9,292 bases of DNA from DASTWM01 sp035765855 (GCA_035765855.1 DASTWM010000527.1:1-9292), one strand, 5' to 3'. Shown: positions 1 to 8,372, numbered from the stretch's first letter. Numbers and translations are program-made. The notes: generated by a model from the sequence alone, not told the origin.

Positions 1-729
1 CGGCAGGCCGAACACAATGATCGTGTCGCTGCCGTGGTGTTGCATGTCAATTCGCCGGGCGGCGATGCGTTCGCCTCTGACCTAATGTGGCGCGAGGTGC
101 TGCGCGTCGGCAAGCAGAAGCCGGTGGTGGTCGCCATGGGCGATGTGGCCGCATCGGGTGGCTACTATATTGCCGCGCCTGCCGCAGCCATCGTCGCGCA
201 GCCTGCTACGCTCACCGGCAGCATCGGCGTAATTTCGTTGCGCCCGGTGCTGGCTGGCATGCTGGAACGGGCGGGAATCAATACGGTGGTACTCAGTCGT
301 GGCGCGCACAGCGGCCTCTTCTCCGTCACCGAGCCGCTGAACGATGACGAGCGGCAGGCGTTGCGGGCGCAAATCTTCGCAACGTATGACGACTTCAAGC
401 AGCGCGTGCGCGCCGGGCGCGGCCTGACGGAAGGCGATCTTGAGCCGATTGCTGGCGGTCGTGTATGGAGCGGCGCGGATGCGCTGGAGCGCGGATTGGT
501 CGATCAGCTTGGTGGCATGCCGGAGGCGCTCATACGGGCACAGGAGCTTGCTAATCTGCCGCAAGACCGCGAAGCGCCGATCATGGTGCTGCGCGGCAGA
601 CGTGAATGGTCGCCGCCAAAACCATTTCCGACTGGTGACAGTATCCTTGCCATGCTCGACATGCTGCATGACACAGCCAGGACGCGGGTGTGGGCGGTGC
701 TGCCGTTTTGGACAGGGGATGTTCCATGA
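1..729 (+). CDS. sppA: Signal peptide peptidase SppA (S49), C-terminal catalytic half, 5' truncated by window
   Basis: This is a membrane-associated serine protease that degrades leftover signal peptides. The reading frame is open from base 1, so the true start lies left of the window; 242 codons are visible. Visible motifs are VNSPGG (residues 16-21 of the fragment) and GDVAASGGYY (47-56). In the S49 family the Ser of ASGG (Ser52, nt 154-156) is the nucleophile. Further on, a Phe-x(5)-AGRGL stretch and the GRVWSGADALERGLVDQLGG block fit the S49 C-terminus. Single-domain SppA enzymes carry the general-base Lys in a KSGxxKD-like segment about 50 residues after the Ser. Here the corresponding GAHSGLFSVTEPL has no Lys. 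That matches the C-terminal domain of the two-domain (E. coli 67K-type) enzyme, whose Lys sits in the N-terminal domain, which would lie off the window. It ends convergently with modB, with 56 bases between the two stop codons. Confidence 0.93.
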   Translation, partial: RQAEHNDRVAAVVLHVNSPGGDAFASDLMWREVLRVGKQKPVVVAMGDVAASGGYYIAAPAAAIVAQPATLTGSIGVISLRPVLAGMLERAGINTVVLSRGAHSGLFSVTEPLNDDERQALRAQIFATYDDFKQRVRAGRGLTEGDLEPIAGGRVWSGADALERGLVDQLGGMPEALIRAQELANLPQDREAPIMVLRGRREWSPPKPFPTGDSILAMLDMLHDTARTRVWAVLPFWTGDVP

Positions 730-753
730 CCCTTCTCCTGTTCTCAAACTGAA

Positions 754-780
754 TCTCTGTACCCTTTGTGCCTCTGTGGT
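754..780. repeat. Intergenic 9-nt-periodic CACAGAG-type repeat, copy 1
   Basis: Three consecutive 9-nt units are visible: TCTCTGTAC, CCTTTGTGC and CTCTGTGGT. On the minus strand they read as ACCACAGAG-GCACAAAGG-GTACAGAGA. The repeat fills most of the gap between the convergent sppA and modB stop codons and begins five bases after the modB stop. The same unit type recurs at 5920-5981. I recall similar CACAGAG-rich intergenic repeats in several bacterial phyla, but could not check this. Function is unknown. Confidence 0.7.
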
Positions 781-785
781 AAATC

Positions 786-1622
786 TCACACACGCTGGTG
801 TAATAATCGCTTGACGACGAACAGCACCCCAAACGAGGTAGCGAGCAAAATAATAGATAGTGTCAGCGCGATCTGTAAATCAAGCTCGAAACCGATGTAA
901 ATCGCCAGCGGCATGGTTTGCGTGCGGCCCGGAAAATTGCCCGCGAAGATAATCGTCGCGCCGAACTCGCCGACCGCGCGCGCCCAGGTCATCACCGCGC
1001 CGCTCAGCAGCGCCGGCCACGCCAGCGGCAGCGTGATCGCCCGAAAAATCTGGAGCGGCCCCGCGCCGTCGAGCGCCGCCGATTGTTCGAGATCGCGCTC
1101 AACGCCCGCAAACCCGCTTACAGCCGCTTTAACGAAGTAGGGCGCGGCGACAAACATCTGCGCCAGCACCACTGCCGCCTGCGTAAACGGAATGCTCCAC
1201 CCCAGATCATTCAGATAGCTGCCGATCATGCCCTGCCGCCCGAACGCAATCAGCAGCGCAATGCCCGCCACGGATGGCGGCAGCACCATGGGCAAATCGA
1301 GCAGCGTGTCGAGCACGGTGCGCCCGCGAAACCGGTGCCGCGCCAGCAGATAGGCGAGCGGCGTGCCGCTGACCACCGTAATAAACGTGGTCATGAGCGT
1401 GGTGGTGATGCTCAGCGTGACGGCCTGCGCGACTTGCGGCGTGCTGAGGTGCGCCAGCATGTCGGCAACCGATATACGTAGCGCCAGCGCGACCAATGGC
1501 ACGAGCAGAAACAGCAGCAGCGGCAGACTCGCCAGCACGAGCAGCAGGCGGCGCGGCTGTTTATGGCTGAGGGTGACGGCGCTTCGGGTGGTATGCGTTT
1601 GAGAAAGGGCTAGTTTCGCCAT
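786..1622 (-). CDS. modB: Molybdate ABC transporter permease ModB
   Basis: This is the inner-membrane permease of a molybdate (or tungstate) importer, 278 residues. Hydrophobic segments lie near residues 25-48, 66-92, 108-128, 147-167, 203-225 and 248-270. The cytoplasmic loop that contacts the ATPase carries an EAA-type motif (AALDGAGPLQIFRAITLPL, about 182-200). The LDLPMVLPPSVAGIALL and AVGEFGATIIFAGNFPGRTQT stretches are typical of the ModB/CysT-like family. The frame has an earlier Met at 1646, but I chose 1622 because an AAGGAG Shine-Dalgarno sequence lies five bases before it and none precedes 1646. It follows modA by 53 bases with no terminator between them, so they are probably cotranscribed. 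The next gene downstream is sppA on the other strand, so the expected modC ATPase is not adjacent. Confidence 0.93.
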   Translation of the reverse strand: MAKLALSQTHTTRSAVTLSHKQPRRLLLVLASLPLLLFLLVPLVALALRISVADMLAHLSTPQVAQAVTLSITTTLMTTFITVVSGTPLAYLLARHRFRGRTVLDTLLDLPMVLPPSVAGIALLIAFGRQGMIGSYLNDLGWSIPFTQAAVVLAQMFVAAPYFVKAAVSGFAGVERDLEQSAALDGAGPLQIFRAITLPLAWPALLSGAVMTWARAVGEFGATIIFAGNFPGRTQTMPLAIYIGFELDLQIALTLSIILLATSFGVLFVVKRLLHQRV

Positions 1623-1675
1623 GGGCGCTCCTTCAGCGTAAAGCATCGTAAAACGTAAATCACCCTGTCATCTTG

Positions 1676-2479
1676 TCAACGTGCCACCGGCAAAAATCCA
1701 TACTTTTCCAACACATCCTGCCCATCTGATGACAGCACATACGTTACGAACTGCTGGGCCGTGGCAGCATTTTTCGAGTTTTTCACCGGAGCAATCGGAT
1801 AGGACGCGATCACATTCAACTCGTCGGGAATGTCAATGTTGTTGACTTTATCGGCGGCAGCGCGCGATATGTCCGAGGTGTACACAATGCCCGCATCAGC
1901 TTCGCCAAGCGTGACTTTGCTCAACACCGCCTTGACATTTTCCTCATAAGAAACGACGTTTTTCAGCACGGTCGGGCTATACTCGCTGGTGTATTCCGGC
2001 TGCTTAGATGCCTTGTCGAGAAAGGTGAGCGAATAGCCGCCGACTGGCACTGACTTGTCGGCAAGAACCAACTTGATGCCGCTCTTTGCCAGATCGTTGA
2101 GCGAGCCAATCTTGCCCGGGTTCTCTTTCGGCGTGATGACCACCAGCCGGTTGCGCGCAAAGGTCTCCTGCGTGCCGCTGATGACATGGCCCGACGTGAT
2201 GAGCGCGTTCATCTGGCTGGTGTTGGCCGAAGCAAACACGTCCGCTGGCGCGCCCTGGGCGATCTGCTGCGCGAGTTGCTGCGATCCGGCGAAATTGAAT
2301 GCCACAGTCGTGCCTGGGTGTGTCGCCTCGAAACTCTTGCCAATCTCGGTGAACGCCTCGGTGAGCGAGGCGGCGGCGAAGACGTTGAGTGTCGTCGGCG
2401 CAGGTGCGGCAGGCGTTGAACCACATGCGCTCAGGAGCGCAAGCAGCGCCAACAGGATGAGACATCGGAAGCGTGGCAT
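1676..2479 (-). CDS. modA: Molybdate-binding lipoprotein ModA
   Basis: This is the extracytoplasmic substrate-binding protein that captures molybdate or tungstate for ModB, 267 residues. The N-terminus is a lipoprotein signal (MPRFRCLILLALLALLSAC) with lipobox LSAC and lipidated Cys19, followed by a Pro/Ala/Thr linker (20-30). The mature protein shows ModA signatures: NVFAAASLTEAF (32-43, with the oxyanion-binding Ser), FAGSQQLAQQI (63-73), GAPADVFASA (76-85), SVPVGGYS (143-150) and GEADAGIVYTSD (192-203). The frame extends to a Met at 2524, but starting at 2479 puts the signal peptide at the N-terminus and leaves a purine-rich AGAAGAG about six bases upstream. It lies 71 bases after the PadR gene and 53 bases before modB. 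Whether the ligand is molybdate or tungstate cannot be decided by eye. Confidence 0.95.
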   Translation of the reverse strand: MPRFRCLILLALLALLSACGSTPAAPAPTTLNVFAAASLTEAFTEIGKSFEATHPGTTVAFNFAGSQQLAQQIAQGAPADVFASANTSQMNALITSGHVISGTQETFARNRLVVITPKENPGKIGSLNDLAKSGIKLVLADKSVPVGGYSLTFLDKASKQPEYTSEYSPTVLKNVVSYEENVKAVLSKVTLGEADAGIVYTSDISRAAADKVNNIDIPDELNVIASYPIAPVKNSKNAATAQQFVTYVLSSDGQDVLEKYGFLPVAR

Positions 2480-2504
2480 GGAAACTCTTCTTTTCAGTAA
2501 TTGT

Positions 2505-2529
2505 GATACAAACAGGCAGATCATGTATC
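2505..2529. promoter_or_regulatory. Inverted repeat GATACA-N13-TGTATC upstream of modA
   Basis: Two perfectly complementary 6-bp half-sites, GATACA (2505-2510) and TGTATC (2524-2529), are centred 19 bases apart in the 71-base gap between the PadR gene and modA. The placement suits an operator or a short hairpin in the modA leader. It does not resemble the ModE box as I remember it. Six-base arms can arise by chance. Confidence 0.35.
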
Positions 2530-2550
2530 GTTGTGCTGCGCGCGTTGAGC

Positions 2551-3099
2551 TTACTCGTCCGATGCGAGCGTCGTTTCACACAACGTCAGCCAATCGACCA
2601 CGGCATTGATTTGCCCCACCCGAAACTGAAGCACAAGCCAATCGTACGATTCCGCGCTGCTGCGCGCCGCCTTCGCATGCAGTTCAGCGAGCCATTCTTC
2701 GCAGGCGCGGCGTTGTGAAGCGATGAGTTGTGCGGCAGTCGTTGTTCCCTGCTGGCGCGCAAAAAACAGCTTGGCCAGAAACTCCAGCCGAAAATCGCGC
2801 CCATGCTCGACGGGCGTGGAAACCCATTCCTCGAACGCCGCATGGCCTTCCTCGGTCAGATGCAAGATCTTGCGCGGCGGGCGGCTGCCCTGCGGCTCGG
2901 TCGTGCTGGCAAGGTAGCCAGACTCTTCAAGCCGTGTGAGCAGCGCATAGAGCTGGCTCTGCTTCAGGTGCCAGACCAGCCCAAGCTTCTCCGAATGCTG
3001 AAGCATCTGGTGGATTTCATAGGCATGGGTGGGGCGCTGGCGCACAAAGCCGAGCAGCGCGTGTTCCAGCATGAGCGGTGATCGAGCGAGTGGACTCAT
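2551..3099 (-). CDS. PadR-family transcriptional regulator
   Basis: This is a predicted DNA-binding repressor of 182 residues. The PadR winged helix spans residues 10-83: MLEHALLGFVRQRPTHAYEI, then the recognition-helix region WHLKQSQLYALLTRLEESGY (43-62), and the wing ending in PPRKILHLTEEG. It is followed by a mostly helical C-terminal dimerisation region (about 90-175), as in two-domain PadR proteins of the Vir-alpha-C type. The first Met (3099) is preceded by a weak GGA-containing purine stretch; Met10 at 3072 has no ribosome-binding site. The gene sits immediately upstream of modA on the same strand, so control of molybdate uptake is a plausible role, but no metal- or oxyanion-binding domain is visible. 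A strong promoter and a dyad precede it, suggesting autoregulation. The effector is unknown. Confidence 0.92.
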   Translation of the reverse strand: MSPLARSPLMLEHALLGFVRQRPTHAYEIHQMLQHSEKLGLVWHLKQSQLYALLTRLEESGYLASTTEPQGSRPPRKILHLTEEGHAAFEEWVSTPVEHGRDFRLEFLAKLFFARQQGTTTAAQLIASQRRACEEWLAELHAKAARSSAESYDWLVLQFRVGQINAVVDWLTLCETTLASDE

Positions 3100-3119
3100 G
3101 GGTTATTCCATACCGTGAC

Positions 3120-3136
3120 TACTTAGAAAATAAGTA
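3120..3136. promoter_or_regulatory. Dyad TACTTA-GAAAA-TAAGTA, candidate PadR operator
   Basis: This is a perfect 6-bp inverted repeat with a 5-base spacer, 21 bases upstream of the PadR start codon. It covers the transcription start expected from the promoter at 3142-3171. PadR proteins commonly bind such dyads at their own promoters, so autorepression is the natural reading. This is inferred from position and symmetry only. Confidence 0.5.
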
Positions 3137-3141
3137 TAGTG

Positions 3142-3171
3142 ATTATGGCATATGCATGGTGCTGTTGTCAA
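3142..3171 (-). promoter_or_regulatory. Sigma-70-type promoter of the PadR gene
   Basis: On the minus strand the -35 is TTGACA (3166-3171) and the -10 is CATAAT (3142-3147), with an 18-base spacer. The expected start is near 3135, inside the dyad at 3120-3136. The spacer contains an 8-bp palindrome, GCATATGC. This is likely the promoter for padR and, by read-through, modAB. Confidence 0.6.
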
Positions 3172-3184
3172 TTGGCACACGGAA

Positions 3185-3205
3185 GGGCAGGTCTGAGACC
3201 TGCCC
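3185..3205. repeat. Perfect palindromic hairpin, REP/terminator-like
   Basis: The two 10-base arms, GGGCAGGTCT (3185-3194) and AGACCTGCCC (3196-3205), are perfectly complementary around a single central G. In RNA this would form at least an 8-bp GC-rich stem with a 5-base loop. It lies 29 bases beyond the stop of the secreted-protein gene on the minus strand. No T-run follows, so it is not a classical intrinsic terminator. I recall similar GGGCAGGTCT/GGGCGGGTTT palindromes as dispersed intergenic repeats in Chloroflexota and cyanobacteria; this is from memory. Confidence 0.7.
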
Positions 3206-3215
3206 CTGCACCATG

Positions 3216-3233
3216 TACCTACCTGAGTAGGTA
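3216..3233. other. Second short hairpin TACCTAC-CTGA-GTAGGTA
   Basis: A perfect 7-bp inverted repeat with a 4-base loop begins one base after the stop codon of the secreted-protein gene. With the neighbouring palindrome at 3185-3205 it makes a tandem hairpin pair at the mRNA 3' end, which could mark termination or protect the transcript. It is not followed by a T-tract. Confidence 0.5.
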
Positions 3234-3234
3234 A

Positions 3235-4725
3235 CTACTTCACTGGACAGCCGCCATTCAGCAGCGCGTTGGCCTCGGCGCTGCCAAGCTGCACATTGCT
3301 GGTCTGCGTGATGTTGCCGCGCTGAATATACCAGCCAAGCTGGTCGAACGGTGGCACATTCAGGCGACGCGCCGTGTAGGTGCCGCAAAATGTCTGCTGT
3401 GTCTGATCCTTCTGCGTTGCCACAATCACAATTGGCACATCTGCATACAACGATCCGGCTGCGCCCTGCACCTGTGGCGTTCCCATGGCAATCGCAACAC
3501 TATTCGTGTTCGCAAAACCGGTTTGGAACTGCGCGAAGCCCTGGTTCGACGCGGTGCCGGAATTGTCCCACAGCGTGTAGGCATGCGCAAACTCATGCTG
3601 ATTGATCGCGTTGTAATACGCTTGAACCAGTTGCTCCGGCGCGCTCCGCTCGGCGGGCGGCAGCTTTGGATTGCTGACCTCGGCGATATGCGCGGCGGCG
3701 ATCACAAAGCCAGTCGGCGTGAGACTGCTATCGGCTTGTTGCACCGTGTATGTGCCGGTGAACACCTGCACGCGCTGCCCGAGATCGGGGACGCTCGGAT
3801 CGTTCACCACAGCCGTGATTGTCACCGGCAGGATCACATGATCAGCTGCTGTGTTGACGCCTTGCAAGTAGCCGATCGCCACGTCCGTACGCACCGTATT
3901 CGCCAGACCCTGTTTGAATTGCTCAAGCGTCAGGCCGCTGGCTGCGCCGTTATTCGCCCAGATATGATACGCTTCATCATACTTCTTCTGCTCGATGGCA
4001 CTGTAATAATTCACAAGTGTTTGCACCGCACCGGCATTGTTGACTTCGGGCGGCGTGGTTGGCTGGCTCGCCAGCGCCTCCGCGCCGAGGCGGCCCAGCA
4101 GCACCTTGTAGGGATTCGGTTCGTTCGGGTGCCACTCAAAGCGCGCGCGTTCGAACCACTGCGCCTGGTACGATTTGCCGTCGCTGGCGGTATACGCCTG
4201 CACCTCGGTGATCGGATAGCCGAACAGCGCCAGGCTTTCACGATAATCCTTGCTCGTATTGTTGTTGAACTCCAGGCCATGGGTTTGCCAGTAGTTCAAA
4301 AAGCCGGTGTTGCCCTGCTGATTACACACGTTGTGCTGCGTTTCAGGGAAGTAGGTGCAGCCCGCCATGGGGCCAGTTGCCTTTGGCTGTGACGACCAGT
4401 CGGTCCCCATGCGCTGCAAGACCTCGGCACCGAGGCGGCCCAGCAGAACATCATACGGTGCCTGATTTTCGGGGTGCAATTCAAAGCGCTGGCGCTCGAA
4501 GTACTGCACCGTAAAGCCATTCTCCTGCTGCTCGTTGGTCAGTGGGTAGCCGAACACCGGCAGGCCGCCATTTTGCTGCCAGTACTGCAAAAAACGACCG
4601 CTGACACATTTGCCCGTTTCGGGAAAACACTGCTGCTGCCCCTGCGCGCTGACGCCTGCCACATACAATCCACTTCCTGCGATGACAAGGCCAAGCAAGC
4701 AGATGAGAGTAAAAAGCCTTTTCAT
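3235..4725 (-). CDS. Secreted protein with two FPET/FGYP/GRLG modules and two NTF2-like modules
   Basis: This is an exported protein of 496 residues; the function is not recognised. A signal peptide is visible (MKR, hydrophobic 4-25, likely cleavage after VSA at residue 27). Module A1 (about 33-103) contains CFPETGKCV, GRFLQYWQQNGGLPVFGYPLT and FERQRFELHPE, ending VLLGRLGAEVL. Module A2 (about 123-217) repeats this as YFPET, FLNYWQTHGL, LFGYPITE, FERARFEWHP and VLLGRLGAEAL. After a Pro-rich linker come two similar units with a YYxAIxxxxxxxAYxxW motif (about 232-348 and 362-478), resembling NTF2-like folds. Cysteines occur in close pairs (33/40, 123/134), suggesting disulfides. The start at 4725 is set by AAGGAG five bases upstream; an in-frame Met at 4740 lacks one. 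The A modules are a type I associate with Chloroflexota secreted proteins, often beside peptidase or glycan-binding domains. A role at the cell surface is inferred. Confidence 0.8.
   Translation of the reverse strand: MKRLFTLICLLGLVIAGSGLYVAGVSAQGQQQCFPETGKCVSGRFLQYWQQNGGLPVFGYPLTNEQQENGFTVQYFERQRFELHPENQAPYDVLLGRLGAEVLQRMGTDWSSQPKATGPMAGCTYFPETQHNVCNQQGNTGFLNYWQTHGLEFNNNTSKDYRESLALFGYPITEVQAYTASDGKSYQAQWFERARFEWHPNEPNPYKVLLGRLGAEALASQPTTPPEVNNAGAVQTLVNYYSAIEQKKYDEAYHIWANNGAASGLTLEQFKQGLANTVRTDVAIGYLQGVNTAADHVILPVTITAVVNDPSVPDLGQRVQVFTGTYTVQQADSSLTPTGFVIAAAHIAEVSNPKLPPAERSAPEQLVQAYYNAINQHEFAHAYTLWDNSGTASNQGFAQFQTGFANTNSVAIAMGTPQVQGAAGSLYADVPIVIVATQKDQTQQTFCGTYTARRLNVPPFDQLGWYIQRGNITQTSNVQLGSAEANALLNGGCPVK
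4085..4446 (-). repeat. Intragenic duplication trace (module A1/A2 of the secreted protein)
   Basis: An identical 17-base stretch (CCGAGGCGGCCCAGCAG on the plus strand) occurs at 4085-4101 and 4430-4446. The copies are 345 bases apart, exactly 115 codons, and encode the shared LLGRLGAE segment. Flanking bases are also similar, including the FERxRFExHP coding stretch. This supports an in-frame tandem duplication inside the gene. Confidence 0.75.
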
Positions 4726-4752
4726 GCCAACTCCTTGCATGTTTATACCTGA

Positions 4753-4765
4753 CTATACTGTATAG
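4753..4765. promoter_or_regulatory. Palindrome CTATAC-T-GTATAG in the upstream region of the secreted-protein gene
   Basis: This is a perfect 13-bp dyad, 27 bases before the start codon at 4725. Another CTATAC lies at 4774-4779. On the minus strand these give overlapping TATACA and TATAGT -10-like hexamers, but no good -35 is seen at 16-18 bases. It may be the core promoter with an overlapping operator. Confidence 0.4.
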
Positions 4766-4877
4766 CCCTTTCACTATACCGACGTTTGCACAGTCAGATA
4801 TGTTCCCATGTTGCATTTGGCGGACCGAGAGCATGACATGCGCGTGATGCCCAACTGACTGCACGCCGCGCGAGCGC

Positions 4878-4913
4878 AAAAAAAAGCGGAGCAACATAGT
4901 GCATGTTGCTCCG
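4878..4913 (-). terminator. Rho-independent terminator of the esterase gene
   Basis: On the minus strand a perfect 11-bp stem (CGGAGCAACAT pairing with ATGTTGCTCCG, 4887-4897 with 4903-4913) and a 5-base loop are followed, one base later, by eight T residues (the A-run 4878-4885 on the plus strand). It lies 15 bases after the esterase stop codon. This is a textbook intrinsic terminator and it isolates the esterase from the secreted-protein gene. Confidence 0.95.
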
Positions 4914-4928
4914 TTACTCAGCCATGTA

Positions 4929-5897
4929 TTACCACTGCTCGGCCAGAAAGCGCACCTTTTCAACCGATTGATAGGCGCCGCCGCCTTCGTGGTGATTGTA
5001 GCGCCACACGCGAATATCTTTAGGCCCGCCGTAATAATTGTAGGCCGCAAACACGGTCGAGGGCGGGCATGTTTCGTCCATCAGGCCAACCGAGAACAAG
5101 GCCCGCGCCCGCGCCCGCGTGGCGAAATTCACGCCGTCGAAGTACGAAAGCGTGCGGAACACCGTGTCGATTTTTTCGCGGTGCGTCATACAGTAGCGCG
5201 CGATCTCCTGATACGGCATGGAGTCGACGATTTCGGTGGCGCGCCGGTAATGACACAAAAACGGCACGTCTGGCATGGCGACATGTACATCCGGCACCAG
5301 CCCGCTCACCGCCAGCGTGATGCCACCGCCCTGGCTGCCGCCGGTGAGCACGATGCGGCTGGCGTCCACCGCCGGGTGGCTGCGCGCCGTATCGACCGCC
5401 CGCGCACCATCGGTGAAGACGCGACGATAATAATAGGTGCGCGGATCGAGCACGCCGCGCGTCATGAAGCCGGGAAAATGTGGATTCGCGCCGTCCGCCT
5501 CAGGGTCGGGCGTGTCGCCTTTGCTCCAGCTGCTGCCCTGCCCGCGCGTGTCCATGATCAGGTGCGCGTAGCCCGCGCTGCTCCACAGCAGCCAATCGGT
5601 CGGGAAGCCGCGCCCGCCGCCGTAGCCGAGGAATTCCACGACGCATGGCAGCGGCCCGGAGCGCTGGCGCGGCACCTGCAACCACGCTTTGATCGGCTGC
5701 CCGCCGTAGCCACTAAACGTCACATCGAACGTTTCAACGGAACGCAAGCCGTAATCAACGGGCGTAAAATGCGGTTCGAAAGCGGCTTGCCGCGCCTCGT
5801 CAAGCGTCTGCTGCCAGAACGCATCGAAATCATCTGGCTCCTCGCGCGTGGGCCGGTAGGCTTGAAGGTGCTCAAAGGGCATGTCGAAAAACGCCAT
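4929..5897 (-). CDS. AXE1-family acetyl xylan esterase / cephalosporin-C deacetylase-like hydrolase
   Basis: This is an alpha/beta-hydrolase of 322 residues, the usual full length for the family. It is expected to remove acetyl groups from xylo-oligosaccharides and other small acetylated substrates. The N-terminal family block is PFEHLQAYRPTREEPDDFDAFW (residues 7-28). The oxyanion-region motif FLGYGGGRG is at 89-97, followed by MDTRGQG (115-121). The nucleophile elbow GGSQGG puts Ser188 as nucleophile, GLMDETCPPS gives Asp274 and YNHHEGGG gives His303. These numbers coincide with those I recall for the Thermotoga maritima enzyme. There is no signal peptide, so it should act in the cytoplasm on imported sugars. 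AAGGA lies about eight bases before the start. It has its own likely promoter (6006-6014) and a strong terminator, and stands alone without glycoside hydrolases beside it. The natural substrate is not determinable here. Confidence 0.93.
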   Translation of the reverse strand: MAFFDMPFEHLQAYRPTREEPDDFDAFWQQTLDEARQAAFEPHFTPVDYGLRSVETFDVTFSGYGGQPIKAWLQVPRQRSGPLPCVVEFLGYGGGRGFPTDWLLWSSAGYAHLIMDTRGQGSSWSKGDTPDPEADGANPHFPGFMTRGVLDPRTYYYRRVFTDGARAVDTARSHPAVDASRIVLTGGSQGGGITLAVSGLVPDVHVAMPDVPFLCHYRRATEIVDSMPYQEIARYCMTHREKIDTVFRTLSYFDGVNFATRARARALFSVGLMDETCPPSTVFAAYNYYGGPKDIRVWRYNHHEGGGAYQSVEKVRFLAEQW

Positions 5898-5918
5898 CGT
5901 TGGTTCCTTACTTTTCTT

Positions 5919-5982
5919 GCCACAGAGATCACAGAGGCCACAGAGGGAGAACCTTTAGGTATATCTCTGTGGTCTCTGTGGC
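5919..5982. repeat. CACAGAG-type 9-nt repeats, inverted pair (copy 2)
   Basis: The left block holds three 9-nt units, CCACAGAGA, TCACAGAGG and CCACAGAGG (5920-5946). The right block holds two inverted units of TCTCTGTGG (5964-5981). The outer 18 bases (5919-5936 and 5965-5982) are complementary at 17 of 18 positions, so RNA or single-stranded DNA would form a long hairpin with a 28-base loop. It lies between rel and the esterase gene, just upstream of the esterase ribosome-binding site, and would be part of the esterase leader if transcription starts near 5999. It is the same repeat type as 754-780. Confidence 0.8.
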
Positions 5983-6005
5983 TAAAAATAACCCGTCCGC
6001 ATAGT

Positions 6006-6014
6006 AGTATAGCA
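6006..6014 (-). promoter_or_regulatory. Extended -10 promoter candidate for the esterase gene
   Basis: On the minus strand this reads TGC followed by TATACT, an extended -10 element. No convincing -35 lies 17 bases upstream, which is tolerable for an extended -10 promoter. The predicted start near 5999 would give a leader of about 100 bases containing the repeat hairpin at 5919-5982. Confidence 0.4.
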
Positions 6015-6058
6015 CCAGAACGAAGTGACGATGCTTCAACACCTGGATCATGCGGGGA

Positions 6059-8350
<2,292 letters not shown>

Positions 8351-8372
8351 TGTGTTTCCTGCAGTGGGGCGA

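Noticed and set aside
82..789. 235-codon minus-strand open frame opposite sppA
   Set aside because: It is antisense to conserved S49 motifs, and its product is Arg/His/Gln-rich without any motif.
1644..1646. Upstream Met as modB start
   Set aside because: It lacks a ribosome-binding site, whereas the Met at 1622 has AAGGAG five bases upstream.
3523..4392. 289-codon plus-strand open frame inside the secreted-protein gene
   Set aside because: It is antisense to a gene with a clear signal peptide, strong ribosome-binding site and repeated domains; it has no ribosome-binding site or motif of its own.
4791..4861. Inverted pair CAGTCAG ... CTGACTG
   Set aside because: Only 7 bases per arm with 57 bases between; the pairing does not extend on either side and is close to chance level.
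5100..5119. GCCCGC hexamer tandem repeat in the esterase gene, possible phase-variable tract
   Set aside because: About three copies of a 6-nt unit encoding Arg-Ala repeats; a unit divisible by three cannot cause frame switching and the length is small for a GC-rich gene.
5920..5981. CRISPR-like array
   Set aside because: The units are contiguous 9-mers with no spacers and an inverted second block, so this is a short tandem/inverted repeat and not a CRISPR array.
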